The notes under the pieces: generated by a model
The model's database searches: none
Told to the model about the DNA's origin: nothing
The model's input: the letters and a program-made list of their open reading frames with translations, nothing else
Program-made: the position numbers and the translations under genes
Part shown: in pieces, positions 1 through 6,687 of the stretch
Layout: every line of letters begins with the position of its first letter
How positions within the stretch are numbered: the first letter of the stretch is position 1
Source: Microbacterium testaceum
Lineage (GTDB): Bacteria > Actinomycetota > Actinomycetes > Actinomycetales > Microbacteriaceae
Reading direction: 5' to 3'
Length of the DNA stretch: 42,635 nt
NCBI RefSeq assembly: GCF_003075375.1
Contig: NZ_QDFT01000028.1
Span: forward strand, 1-42,635

Positions 1-138
1 GCGCTATCCATGATCAACTACGTCGATGGCTGCCTGGCGTTCGCGCTTGACATCGAACCGGAATGGACCGCTGATCGAAATCAGCGGTGGCTCGATGCGC
101 TCTACCGCCACGGCCACCCCGTCAATCGCGACGGGTAG
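1..138 (+). CDS. 3' end of an unknown gene (partial)
   Basis: Frame 1 is open from the first base to a TAG at 136-138 and encodes the last 45 residues of a protein that begins upstream of the window. The visible tail is acidic and aromatic (it includes FALDIEPEWTADRNQRWLDA) and uses G/C-ending codons, which is why this frame is preferred over the overlapping ones. I do not recognise a family. It runs toward a minus-strand operon, so its terminator would lie in 139-238, where no strong hairpin is apparent. The call rests only on codon composition and amino-acid character. Confidence 0.55.
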   Translation, partial: ALSMINYVDGCLAFALDIEPEWTADRNQRWLDALYRHGHPVNRDG

Positions 139-238
139 GGTGCCACGGCCAGATGCTTTTGCTTGGTGCCCTACATCTCGCGGGTCAGCTTCACGGTCAA
201 CCGATCTGACGTTGCGGTGAGCCTGTCCGCGAACTGCA

Positions 239-502
239 TCACGGTCCGCCTAGGTCAAGGTATGCCTCAACTCGACCTGCAGTGACGGCCTCACTGAGGC
301 GGCTGGTCGCCGATGTTGCTGTCTCGACCGCAGCGCGGGTCTCACAGTCGACACAGCGAATGGTGTTCGAGCCGCGCTCGCAGACGGCGTCCACGCCGGC
401 TGGTGCTGAGTGCAGAGCCGGCACGTCCCGGAGGTAGCGCCTTCCGTTCGCCGCACACTTGGGGATCGCGCCGTGCGTGACGGCTGCTCCGACATTGGGC
501 AA
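239..502 (-). CDS. small cysteine-containing protein of unknown function, TTG start
   Basis: This is an 87-residue product. Start choice: a TTG at 502-500 is preceded by GGGAGGGG at suitable spacing, and no ATG in this frame is compatible with a small gene. Codon third positions in this frame are rich in G/C, unlike the overlapping frames, which supports real coding. The middle of the protein has a cysteine cluster: CAANG near the N-terminus, then CERG and CVDCE, which could form a zinc-binding site (inference). It lies 20 bases after the stop of the HTH gene at 523-702 on the same strand, so the two probably form an operon. No family is recognised. The cysteine pattern is not a textbook zinc ribbon. 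Confidence 0.5.
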   Translation of the reverse strand: MPNVGAAVTHGAIPKCAANGRRYLRDVPALHSAPAGVDAVCERGSNTIRCVDCETRAAVETATSATSRLSEAVTAGRVEAYLDLGGP

Positions 503-522
503 AACCGCCCCTCCCGCAGCTC

Positions 523-702
523 TCAGGCGTCGACGCCGAAGGCGCGCAGCAGCGGCACGCGGGGGATCATCCGGCGCGGGCCGAGTTGGACCGTGGGGAT
601 GGTCCCGCTCTCGATACCGAGCTTGATCGTGCGGTAGTCGACGCCGACGAGCTTCGCGGCGTCCTTGATCGTCAGAGCCAGGCAATCCTGTGACCGGTTC
701 AT
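523..702 (-). CDS. excisionase-like helix-turn-helix DNA-binding protein
   Basis: This is a 59-residue protein. The ATG at 702 is chosen because a purine-rich ribosome site (AGGAAGGAAGGG) lies directly upstream. Residues 10-50 contain the winged-helix signature of MerR/excisionase-type domains: a TIKDAAKLVGVDYRTIK helix-turn-helix, then IESGTIPTVQLGPRRMIPR, which corresponds to the wing that usually reads GxIPxxRxGxxxRI. Small proteins of this class are phage excisionases or accessory regulators of integrated elements. Here it lies 111 bases from a divergent gene and is followed by a small cysteine protein. No integrase is visible, so an excisionase role is only suggested. It could equally be an autoregulator. 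Confidence 0.7.
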   Translation of the reverse strand: MNRSQDCLALTIKDAAKLVGVDYRTIKLGIESGTIPTVQLGPRRMIPRVPLLRAFGVDA

Positions 703-821
703 CGCCCTTCCTTCCTGTGAGCCAGCAGTGTCAGTCTCCCTTCGTGGCAAGGTACCACACGTGTGAGCCAAGATCGACAGTCTTCTTCGAGATTCGTCGA
801 TGACCTGGAATAGTGGGATCC
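703..821. promoter_or_regulatory. divergent intergenic region with palindrome and direct repeat
   Basis: The region between the HTH gene (minus) and the gene at 822 (plus) contains a perfect 10-bp palindrome CACACGTGTG at 756-765 and a 9-bp direct repeat TGTGAGCCA at 716-724 and 762-770, 46 bases apart. Such elements between divergent genes, one of which encodes a small DNA-binding protein, are plausible operators. No clear -35/-10 pair was assigned. Confidence 0.35.
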
Positions 822-1466
822 ATGGCAGACGTCGAGACGTACGACTTCAGCGACGAACGCATAGATCTCGGCAGTGGGGTGACGCTTCCGAAGTCCTGGC
901 GCGCACGCGTGTCGGGTGAGCAGGACGTGCCCGGCACGATCACCGTCCGCGTGGAGTGGGATGACGTGCTGAGACGCACGGCGGTCTCCTTCGCTGCGCT
1001 CGAGCGTGAAGCGGAAGGCGTCGACATCACCAGCCAGGTGCTCCGCGAGGTGCGAACGCACTGGATCATGACGAGGTCCGCTCTCGATGTCGTCACCGTC
1101 GACGTCGGCTCTGAGGGTGGCGGCGAACGCGACCGCATTCCGGTGCGCGAGTTTCTCAGTCGAGTACGGGCGCATGAGGAGCGCGAGCCTTTGGAATCCC
1201 TCCACGCGGCGATCTCTGTCTATCGCGTCGCCACGGCAATCAGCTATCCGCCGCTCAAGCTTGTCGCCGACACCCTGCAGATCAGCCAGAGCACCGCGAC
1301 CCGCCTCATGAGTCGCGCACGCGACTCGGGTCTGGCTCCCGAAGTCCGAGTTCAGGAACCCCGGCGGGCGCCGGCAGTAGACCCCTACAACCCGGGAAGA
1401 TCATTCGACCCTGCGGCGCCTCACCAGGGGCCAGCTCAGCCCGGAGGCCCGTCGATCGGACGCTGA
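822..1466 (+). CDS. unknown protein with C-terminal helix-turn-helix
   Basis: This is a 214-residue protein. The ATG at 822 is preferred; a GTG three codons upstream (813) is an alternative. The N-terminal ~110 residues are a mixed alpha/beta region rich in acidic residues and resemble no family I can name. Residues ~130-170 contain a convincing helix-turn-helix (LKLVADTLQISQSTATRLMS), similar to MarR/GntR-type recognition helices in which the second helix carries SQSTATRLM. The last ~40 residues are Pro/Gly-rich and probably disordered. It is likely a DNA-binding protein of the accessory region. It is divergent to the excisionase-like gene, with which it may share control. Confidence 0.65.
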   Translation: MADVETYDFSDERIDLGSGVTLPKSWRARVSGEQDVPGTITVRVEWDDVLRRTAVSFAALEREAEGVDITSQVLREVRTHWIMTRSALDVVTVDVGSEGGGERDRIPVREFLSRVRAHEEREPLESLHAAISVYRVATAISYPPLKLVADTLQISQSTATRLMSRARDSGLAPEVRVQEPRRAPAVDPYNPGRSFDPAAPHQGPAQPGGPSIGR

Positions 1467-2048
1467 GCAGCCTGCCGGCGCTGCCGCTATACGGCCCACA
1501 CCGAGCGCAACGGCGTCAGAACTTGGTCTTGAGCATAATGCTCACGAAGATCGCGTCGTGGCGTTACATGTTCAGCAATGTGCTCATTTGCTTCTCGCTG
1601 CCGTAGAGTCGATATCCAACGCTCGCCGGGCCCACATCTTGGATGCTCGCGGCCCCTCATTTTTCAGCACTCCTTGCCCGTACTTTGCCCGCAAACTGAT
1701 TGCGGCACGCTGTTTTCGACGGTCGCTCAATGTTGCTTGAGTCCTCGAAGAACCGCGTAATTCCGCTGTTGTTGCCGGTTCAAGTCGTATTGAGCACTAT
1801 GCTCAGTCGTGTTCAAGTCCCTCCAGGGGCACGGCAACTTCCGCTTCTGGCCGGATACTTCTTCGATAGTCAGACCACTTGCAATGTTTTCTGCCGTTTC
1901 TTTGACCGTGTCGCGTGTGATCAGGGGCCAGGGGCTGACGGACGTGCCGCCAAAGGGGCAGACCCGACATTGAACGAGGCTGCTCACGGGCTCGGCGCCT
2001 GAGAGGGCGATCGCGACGCGCAGCGAGTGCGCGCAGCGGCCGTCCGCG
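1467..2048. other. 580-base non-coding stretch, AT-richer than its surroundings
   Basis: No convincing gene lies here. The stretch is clearly poorer in GC than the rest of the window and contains three short dyads (annotated separately). The sequence at 1809-1836 resembles the 3' end of a tRNA (GTTCAAGTCCCTCC, then a G-rich stretch), but no matching tRNA 5' half is present. A weak reading frame on the minus strand (1727-1987) has some protein-like character but mixed codon use. The whole looks like the decayed edge of an inserted element. Confidence 0.5.
1531..1804. repeat. three AGCA-N3-TGCT inverted repeats
   Basis: Three dyads share the core AGCA-N3-TGCT. At 1531-1543 the form is GAGCATAATGCTC, at 1574-1584 AGCAATGTGCT, and at 1792-1804 GAGCACTATGCTC. 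The first and third share TTGAGCA before and TGCTCA after the centre. The first two centres are 42 bp apart (four helical turns) and the third is 219 bp from the second. This looks like a set of binding sites for a dimeric protein, but no candidate partner gene lies next to them except the HTH proteins at 523-1466. Confidence 0.5.
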
Positions 2049-2504
2049 TCAATCCGCGGTGGCCGACGCGCTCCCGGTCACGCCGAACCGGTCGGTCAGC
2101 ATGCCGAACCCGGCGCTCCACGCCGACGCTGCGAGGGGCTCGACGATCGTGGCATCCACCGTCAGGGCGTCCCAGTAGCTCTGCGGCTCGGCGACCGTGG
2201 GCGAACTGATCGAGACGAACAGCGACTGGTCGGTGATCGTCGTGTTGTTCTCGCGGTGGGTGGAGCCGGGTGCGGCGATGCCGCCCTCGGTCTGACCGGG
2301 GATGTCGTAGCCCATGATGCGGAAGCCGTTCTCGGCGGCGACGAGGCCGAAGACGACCTTGTCGGAGCCGGGGATCTCTGCTGGCATGCCGAAGTCGGCG
2401 TAGATGTTGACGACGAGGTGGCCGCCGAAGACGGACTGGTAGAACTCGAGCGCCTGGCGGGCGTCGCCGCGGAAGTTCAGGTGGGTGGTGGTCTGCACGG
2501 GCAT
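2049..2504 (-). CDS. VOC family protein (PhnB/glyoxalase-like)
   Basis: This 151-residue protein starts at ATG 2504, preceded by GAGGAG; a longer open frame upstream has no ribosome site. The protein begins with the pattern THLNFRGDARQALEFYQSVFGG, typical of PhnB-like vicinal-oxygen-chelate proteins. It continues with a central beta strand containing FGLVAAENGFRIMGYDIPG and ends with a second half (LFVSISSPTVAEPQSYWDAL). Proteins of this subgroup fold like glyoxalase or bleomycin-resistance proteins, but their substrates are mostly unknown. The gene is divergent from a WYL-domain regulator with a 99-base shared promoter region, so it is probably that regulator's target. The function beyond the fold is not predicted. 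Confidence 0.88.
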   Translation of the reverse strand: MPVQTTTHLNFRGDARQALEFYQSVFGGHLVVNIYADFGMPAEIPGSDKVVFGLVAAENGFRIMGYDIPGQTEGGIAAPGSTHRENNTTITDQSLFVSISSPTVAEPQSYWDALTVDATIVEPLAASAWSAGFGMLTDRFGVTGSASATAD

Positions 2505-2538
2505 GTCTGCTCCTCGATGAAGTGGGCCGGGATTGGCT

Positions 2539-2581
2539 CGTGACATCACGTTCTCAGCCGTATAGGTCGGTTTCCGTCCTA
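2539..2581. promoter_or_regulatory. operator-like dyads between VOC and WYL regulator genes
   Basis: Two inverted repeats lie in the divergent region. One is CGTGA-N2-TCACG (2539-2550). The other, at 2563-2581, has arms TAGGTCGG and CCGTCCTA around TTT, with one mismatch. On the minus strand the second dyad falls between a possible -35 (TGGTCT) and -10 (TATACG) of the VOC gene, a position suited to repression. This is the probable binding site of the WYL regulator (inference). Confidence 0.5.
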
Positions 2582-2603
2582 GACCACGACTACGGTCGGA
2601 TGC

Positions 2604-3599
2604 ATGGCCACGACGTCGCGATTGCTCACCCTGCTGTCGCTCCTGCAAGCGCGGCGGGACTGGCCGGGGTCGGTGTTGGCCTCGCGGTTGGATGTCAGCG
2701 ATCGCACGGTGCGGCGCGACATCGATCGCCTCCGCGAGATGGGCTACAGGATCGAGACGACGATGGGCCCCGACGGGGGATACCGCCTCGACGCGGGTGC
2801 GGAGATGCCGCCTCTTCTGTTCGACGACGATCAGGCGCTCGCGGTCGCGATCGCGCTGCGCGCGGCGCCCGCCTTGGGTGCCGACATCGGCGAGGCGGCG
2901 GTGCGCGCCCTAGCCACGATGCGGCAGGTGCTGCCGTCGCGGCTGCGGCATCGGCTGGACGCGGTCGACGTGACGACGGTGGGCCGCCCCGGAGAAGCGC
3001 CGGTCGCTACCGTTCCGCTCGACGGGTTGCTGACGCTCGCGCAGGCTGTGCGCGACCGGGTAACGGTGCGCTTCGACTACCTGCCGCGGGACGACGGAGA
3101 GCCTCAGCCCCGGCGGATCGAGCCGCATCACCTCGTGGCATCCCACGGTCGGTGGTATCTGCTCGGATGGGATCTCGACCGGGAAGACTGGCGGCTCTTC
3201 TCGGCGGATCGCTTGCGACCCCGGGCGCCACACGGCGCACCGTTCGCGCCGCGGGTCGTGCCGGGCGGGGACGTCGACGCGTTCGTCTCGGCGCGGTTCA
3301 AGGGGGCGGACACGAACGAGTGGCCCTGCCGCGGGACGGTGCTGCTGCACGCGCCGGCGCGGGACGTGCTGCCGTTCGCGGGGGACGGCATCGTGACCGC
3401 CATCGACGACGAGCGCTGCACCCTGGAGGTGGGGTCGTGGTCGTGGGGTGCACTCGCCGCGTCGTTCGGGCGGTTCGAGATGGCGATGGAGGTCGTCGGG
3501 CCGCCGGCGCTAGCGGAGGCGTTCGCTGTGCAGGCCGAGCGGTTTGCGCGTGCGGCATCCGTGGCGTCCGCCAGAAACTCCGGAGCGTCGCATGAGTAA
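2604..3599 (+). CDS. WYL-domain transcriptional regulator (YafY family)
   Basis: This is a 331-residue protein starting at ATG 2604. The N-terminal ~60 residues form an HTH_11/DeoR-like winged helix (SRLLTLLSLLQ, then LASRLDVSDRTVRRDIDRL) with the GYRL wing. Residues ~140-210 hold the WYL domain, with the hallmark RWYLLGWDLDREDWRLF at ~183. A WCX-type C-terminal region follows. WYL proteins sense ligands such as nucleotides or oligonucleotides and act as repressors or activators. This member sits head-to-head with a PhnB-like VOC gene, an arrangement expected for a local regulator and its target. The dyad at 2563-2581 lies 22 bases upstream of its own start, consistent with autoregulation. 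Confidence 0.92.
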   Translation: MATTSRLLTLLSLLQARRDWPGSVLASRLDVSDRTVRRDIDRLREMGYRIETTMGPDGGYRLDAGAEMPPLLFDDDQALAVAIALRAAPALGADIGEAAVRALATMRQVLPSRLRHRLDAVDVTTVGRPGEAPVATVPLDGLLTLAQAVRDRVTVRFDYLPRDDGEPQPRRIEPHHLVASHGRWYLLGWDLDREDWRLFSADRLRPRAPHGAPFAPRVVPGGDVDAFVSARFKGADTNEWPCRGTVLLHAPARDVLPFAGDGIVTAIDDERCTLEVGSWSWGALAASFGRFEMAMEVVGPPALAEAFAVQAERFARAASVASARNSGASHE

Positions 3600-3743
3600 C
3601 TCCGCCCGCCGCAGCCATTCGTCGCGCCTCGGACGAATATCGCAGTCCTCGAGTGTGAGATGCTGCCCCGTACCGCAACAGGGGCATGGGGAAGTGGGAC
3701 CAGTGGGCATATCGACGTCAACGACGACAACGGGTGGTGCGCG

Positions 3744-5063
3744 ATGAGTGACCTAGAGCGGCGAGCGGAAGAGTTCGACGACGTGGAAGTCATCAGCGAC
3801 GGTGACGGGCTGGTGTTCGTAGGCGAACCCACGCAGGTGGCAAAATTCGTCGCCGCGGCTGGGTTGCCGTCGACATCGTTCGACATCGCGAAACTGACCC
3901 CCTCGGCTGCCGCGGGAGCCGCCGTCTTAAACGCAGCAGCTGATATCTCCGCGAACGCTGGCCGGTGGGTAAAGCTCACGGAAGAGTCAGCCAAGGCGGC
4001 ACAACTCCTGCCTGTGGTGCAGAACTCGAGCACGAAATTCTGGCACGCGACAACGCGCGGTGACAAAGGTCAGTTCGTGAAGAACCTGCAATTCGTCACC
4101 AAGCCGGGATCTCCGCTGGCCAAGCCCGGGGCCCTTTTGACGAGTCCCGCGATCCTGGCCGGCGTCGGCGGCATCATGGCGCAGTACGCCATGCAGCAGA
4201 CGATGGAGGAGATCACTGACTATCTCGCCAAGATCGACGCCAAGGTCGACGATGTCCTCCGTGCGCAGAAAGACGCTGTGCTCTCAGACATGATCGGCGT
4301 CGAGATGTTGATCGACGAGGCCATTGTCGTTCGAGACACGGTCGGGAGGGTGTCAGAGGTCACATGGTCGAAGATCCAGAACTCAGCCTCGACCATCGCC
4401 CGCACCCAGGCCTACGCCCTGCGGCAGCTTGACGCTATCGCCGACAAGATCGAGCGGACGGCGAAGATCGGCGATCTGGCTGACCTGGCGAAAGAGGCGC
4501 AATTGTCAGTTGAGGAGTGGCTGGGCGTGGTCGCCAAGTCCTTCCATTTGCAAGAAGCTCTCGGAATGCTCGAGCTCGAACGCGTACTCACGGCTTCGCC
4601 AGAGGAGATCGATGAGCACCGCCTTGCGCTACAGACGGCACGCCAGCGGCGCCGCGACGTCATCGTTCAGACAACTCGTTCGCTGTTGACTCGAATGGAC
4701 GCGGGAGCAGAGCGCGCCAACGCAAAAGTGCTGCTTAATCCCTTCTCCGCCGGAGCGGTCGTGCAGGCCCGGAACCAAGTGGCGGAGGGCCTCGGCGAGT
4801 TTCACGCGCGCTTGGGACTCGCCGGGCAACAGAGCGCCGTCGAGGCGCGCAGCTGGGTCAGTGCAGCGGTAGATGCGCGGGACGATGTTCTCGAAGCCGG
4901 TGCGGACGGGGCGCAGGCCGTCGGCCGCTTCAGCGGAGAGGCCATCGAAAACGCGCGCCAGTCTGCCGGTCGCTGGGCCGAGAAACTGGCGAAGCGTCTG
5001 CAGCGAGAAGACGATGCTTCGGATGATGAAGGCCGCCCACCGTCCGGCGCGATCAGCAGCTGA
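3744..5063 (+). CDS. large helical protein of unknown function with hydrophobic hairpin
   Basis: This is a 439-residue protein starting at ATG 3744 (MSDLERRAEEFDD); only a weak GGTGG lies upstream. I do not recognise a named family. The first ~80 residues are acidic and mixed. Residues ~130-165 contain a hydrophobic, glycine-rich stretch (LLTSPAILAGVGGIMAQYAM). Residues ~165-350 are predicted almost entirely helical and heptad-like (IDAKVDDVLRAQKDAVLSDM), and the C-terminus is again helical and charged, ending in a disordered tail. A long helical bundle with one hydrophobic hairpin is reminiscent of ClyA/Hbl-type alpha pore-forming proteins, but this is only a shape resemblance. Codon use is less GC-biased than in the housekeeping genes downstream, hinting at horizontal acquisition. 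Confidence 0.75.
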   Translation: MSDLERRAEEFDDVEVISDGDGLVFVGEPTQVAKFVAAAGLPSTSFDIAKLTPSAAAGAAVLNAAADISANAGRWVKLTEESAKAAQLLPVVQNSSTKFWHATTRGDKGQFVKNLQFVTKPGSPLAKPGALLTSPAILAGVGGIMAQYAMQQTMEEITDYLAKIDAKVDDVLRAQKDAVLSDMIGVEMLIDEAIVVRDTVGRVSEVTWSKIQNSASTIARTQAYALRQLDAIADKIERTAKIGDLADLAKEAQLSVEEWLGVVAKSFHLQEALGMLELERVLTASPEEIDEHRLALQTARQRRRDVIVQTTRSLLTRMDAGAERANAKVLLNPFSAGAVVQARNQVAEGLGEFHARLGLAGQQSAVEARSWVSAAVDARDDVLEAGADGAQAVGRFSGEAIENARQSAGRWAEKLAKRLQREDDASDDEGRPPSGAISS

Positions 5064-5092
5064 GCGCAAACACAGCACGCGAGCCGGAACAC

Positions 5093-5662
5093 TTGAATCA
5101 GCCTCTCCGCTACGCCATCAACCTCACCCTCGACGGCTGCGTCCACCACGAAGCGGGCCTGCCGCCGGATGCCGAGTCCATGGCGTTCTGGACCGACGAG
5201 CTGCGCCGCTCCGACACCCTGCTCTACGGCCGCGTCACCTACGAGCTGATGGAGGGCGCCTGGCGCCGGCCCGAGTCGGGGGAGTGGCCGGACTGGATGG
5301 ATGCCAGCGAGATCGCGTTCGCAGAGGTGATGGATCCGATGCGGAAGGTCGTGGCATCCGGGACTCTCGACGCCGTCGACTGGAACGCCGAGCTTGTCCG
5401 GGGGGATGCGGTTGAGGCTGTTCGGCGGCTCAAGGAGGAACCGGGGCGAGGGATCGCGCTTGGTGGGGTGAAGCTCCCTGCGGCGCTCGCGGCGGAGGGG
5501 CTCATCGACGAGTTCACGTTCGTGGTGCATCCGGTGATTGCGGGGCGAGGGCCGCGGTTGCTCGAGGGCGTGCGGGATCAGCTCAGCCTGAAACTCGTGG
5601 AGCTCGAGAAGCTGGCGTCGGGCGCGACTGTGCAGCGTTATCGGCCGACGGAGCAAGATTGA
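5093..5662 (+). CDS. dihydrofolate reductase family protein (RibD C-terminal-like)
   Basis: This is a 189-residue protein. The start is TTG at 5093, chosen because the first beta strand of the fold (LRYAINLTLDGC) begins immediately after and no ATG or GTG is available at the right place. The RibD_C/YyaP-type NADPH-dependent reductase fold is recognisable in order: the substrate loop, DTLLYGRVTYELM (~42-54), KVVASGTLDAVDW (~84-96), the nucleotide-binding GRGIALGGVKLPAAL (~119-133), and LIDEFTFVVHPVIAGRGPRLL near the C-terminus. Members are single-domain reductases of mostly unknown substrate. The last codons overlap a 19-bp tandem duplication (5654-5691). Confidence 0.85.
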   Translation: MNQPLRYAINLTLDGCVHHEAGLPPDAESMAFWTDELRRSDTLLYGRVTYELMEGAWRRPESGEWPDWMDASEIAFAEVMDPMRKVVASGTLDAVDWNAELVRGDAVEAVRRLKEEPGRGIALGGVKLPAALAAEGLIDEFTFVVHPVIAGRGPRLLEGVRDQLSLKLVELEKLASGATVQRYRPTEQD

Positions 5663-5691
5663 GGTTCGAGAACAAGATTGAGGTTCGAGAA
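5654..5691. repeat. 19-bp perfect tandem duplication
   Basis: CAAGATTGAGGTTCGAGAA occurs at 5654-5672 and again, adjoining, at 5673-5691. The first copy contains the TGA stop of the preceding reductase gene (5660-5662). The second copy leads directly into the AGGAGG ribosome site of the next gene. It is a recent-looking replication-slippage duplication that lengthens the intercistronic spacer. Confidence 0.95.
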
Positions 5692-5706
5692 AAGGAGGGG
5701 GTTCGG

Positions 5707-6021
5707 ATGCGATGGGTGAGCTTCACGGACCGTTATGGGGCGCAGGATCGCGACGACATCGCGCTCGACCGTCTCGCGGAGCTGCTGGCGACGATCGCCG
5801 TCTTTGACGGGGACGACGAGCACCGCAGCATCTCGGTGTCCGACTCGGACGCGTGGAATCTCGAGTTCTACCCGGATTGGCTGCTCTTCGAGAACGTCGA
5901 GGTCGGTGGCGGAGAAGTCGGGCGCCTGCGGGGGCTGAGCGATAAGGAACGTCTCGAGATTGCCGACGAATTCATACGGGGGGATTTCGACGCATTGCGG
6001 GCGCGGCCCTGGGGGAGCTGA
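5707..6021 (+). CDS. small acidic protein of unknown function
   Basis: This is a 104-residue protein. ATG 5707 is chosen because AAGGAGGGG lies 8-15 bases upstream; an in-frame TTG at 5659 inside the tandem repeat is much less likely. The protein is strongly acidic and soluble (SVSDSDAWNLEFYPDWLLFE, then ELADEF-like helices near the end). No family is recognised. The size, acidity and single-domain alpha/beta appearance are those of many immunity-type or DUF proteins, but no toxin partner is recognised beside it. It lies 44 bases downstream of the reductase gene and is probably cotranscribed with it. Confidence 0.65.
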   Translation: MRWVSFTDRYGAQDRDDIALDRLAELLATIAVFDGDDEHRSISVSDSDAWNLEFYPDWLLFENVEVGGGEVGRLRGLSDKERLEIADEFIRGDFDALRARPWGS

Positions 6022-6070
6022 CCGACCCTGCGGGGCGTTGGTCCCTGTGCGCGAGTAGCGAGCGCGTCAA

Positions 6071-6538
6071 TCAGCGTGCCGGGCGGAACCGGCGGATGGT
6101 GGCCAACTGTCCCAGATCGAATCGTCGCAGCACAGCGATCGCTTTATCTGACGTGAGAAGGCCCGCCTGGCCCTCCAACTGAGAGAAGTCGTCGGTGCCG
6201 AACGTCCCCGTCACGTCGAAACAGACAAGCTCAGGGAGCTGTTTGCCTTCGAAAGCCCCGAGCTCTTCCATCTGCGGGTCGAACGACAGGGTGAAATCGC
6301 GCTCGCGAAGACCGCTGAACGGACGTAGCTGCTCAGCGAGGTGGGGCGTTGCAAAGTAGATGCCGTACGTCGTGGTGAAGTCCGGGATGGGCAGCTCGTA
6401 GAGCGTCAGGTCGATGCGGCGGAACGGCTTACGGCCCTGACCCAGAGATGCTGGATCGTGGTCAAGTTCAGCATCTTCGCCGAAGCCGAATGGCACTTCG
6501 AGTGAAACGACGTAGAAGCGCGGACCGAAAAGGCGCAT
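6071..6538 (-). CDS. unknown protein, possibly immunity-like
   Basis: This is a 155-residue protein starting at ATG 6538 (MRLFGPRFYVVSLEV). The sequence is a mixed alpha/beta domain. The C-terminal third (TSDKAIAVLRRFDLGQLATI) resembles the end of Imm11/DUF1629-type proteins, in which a late helix carries a xxxAxxxLRRF pattern; this resemblance is weak and by eye. It converges with the small acidic gene ending at 6021, leaving 49 bases between the stops. Codon use is less extreme than in neighbouring housekeeping genes. No toxin gene is recognised next to it, so the immunity idea is unproven. Confidence 0.65.
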   Translation of the reverse strand: MRLFGPRFYVVSLEVPFGFGEDAELDHDPASLGQGRKPFRRIDLTLYELPIPDFTTTYGIYFATPHLAEQLRPFSGLRERDFTLSFDPQMEELGAFEGKQLPELVCFDVTGTFGTDDFSQLEGQAGLLTSDKAIAVLRRFDLGQLATIRRFRPAR

Positions 6539-6639
6539 TACGGTCTCACCCGGCCGCCGGGTTGAGCGCGTCAGTCAGCCATCCGGCGCAGGTCCTCATG
6601 CCGTCAGGCTAACCGGGGATGCTCGCGGTCGACATGCAC

Positions 6640-6675
6640 AATGGGGCGACGCCGCTGTCGCGACGTCGCCCCATT
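6640..6675 (-). terminator. strong hairpin after the Old Yellow Enzyme gene
   Basis: A perfect 12-bp stem, AATGGGGCGACG and CGTCGCCCCATT with a 12-base loop, begins 12 bases beyond the stop of the gene at 6688. There is no long U-tract, as is common for actinobacterial terminators. Confidence 0.75.
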
Positions 6676-6687
6676 GGCATCCGGAAC

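Noticed and set aside
1809..1836. tRNA 3' end-like sequence (GTTCAAGTCCCTCCAGGGGCAC)
   Set aside because: The T-stem does not pair, and no 5' acceptor, D-arm or anticodon arm is found upstream. At most it is a fragment left by an integration event, which cannot be shown without the intact tRNA gene.
1727..1987. Minus-strand reading frame of 86 codons
   Set aside because: Part of it looks protein-like (TVKETAENIASGLTIEEVS), but it runs through the tRNA-like fragment and one dyad, codon third positions are mixed and no ribosome site is seen. It may be a decayed gene.
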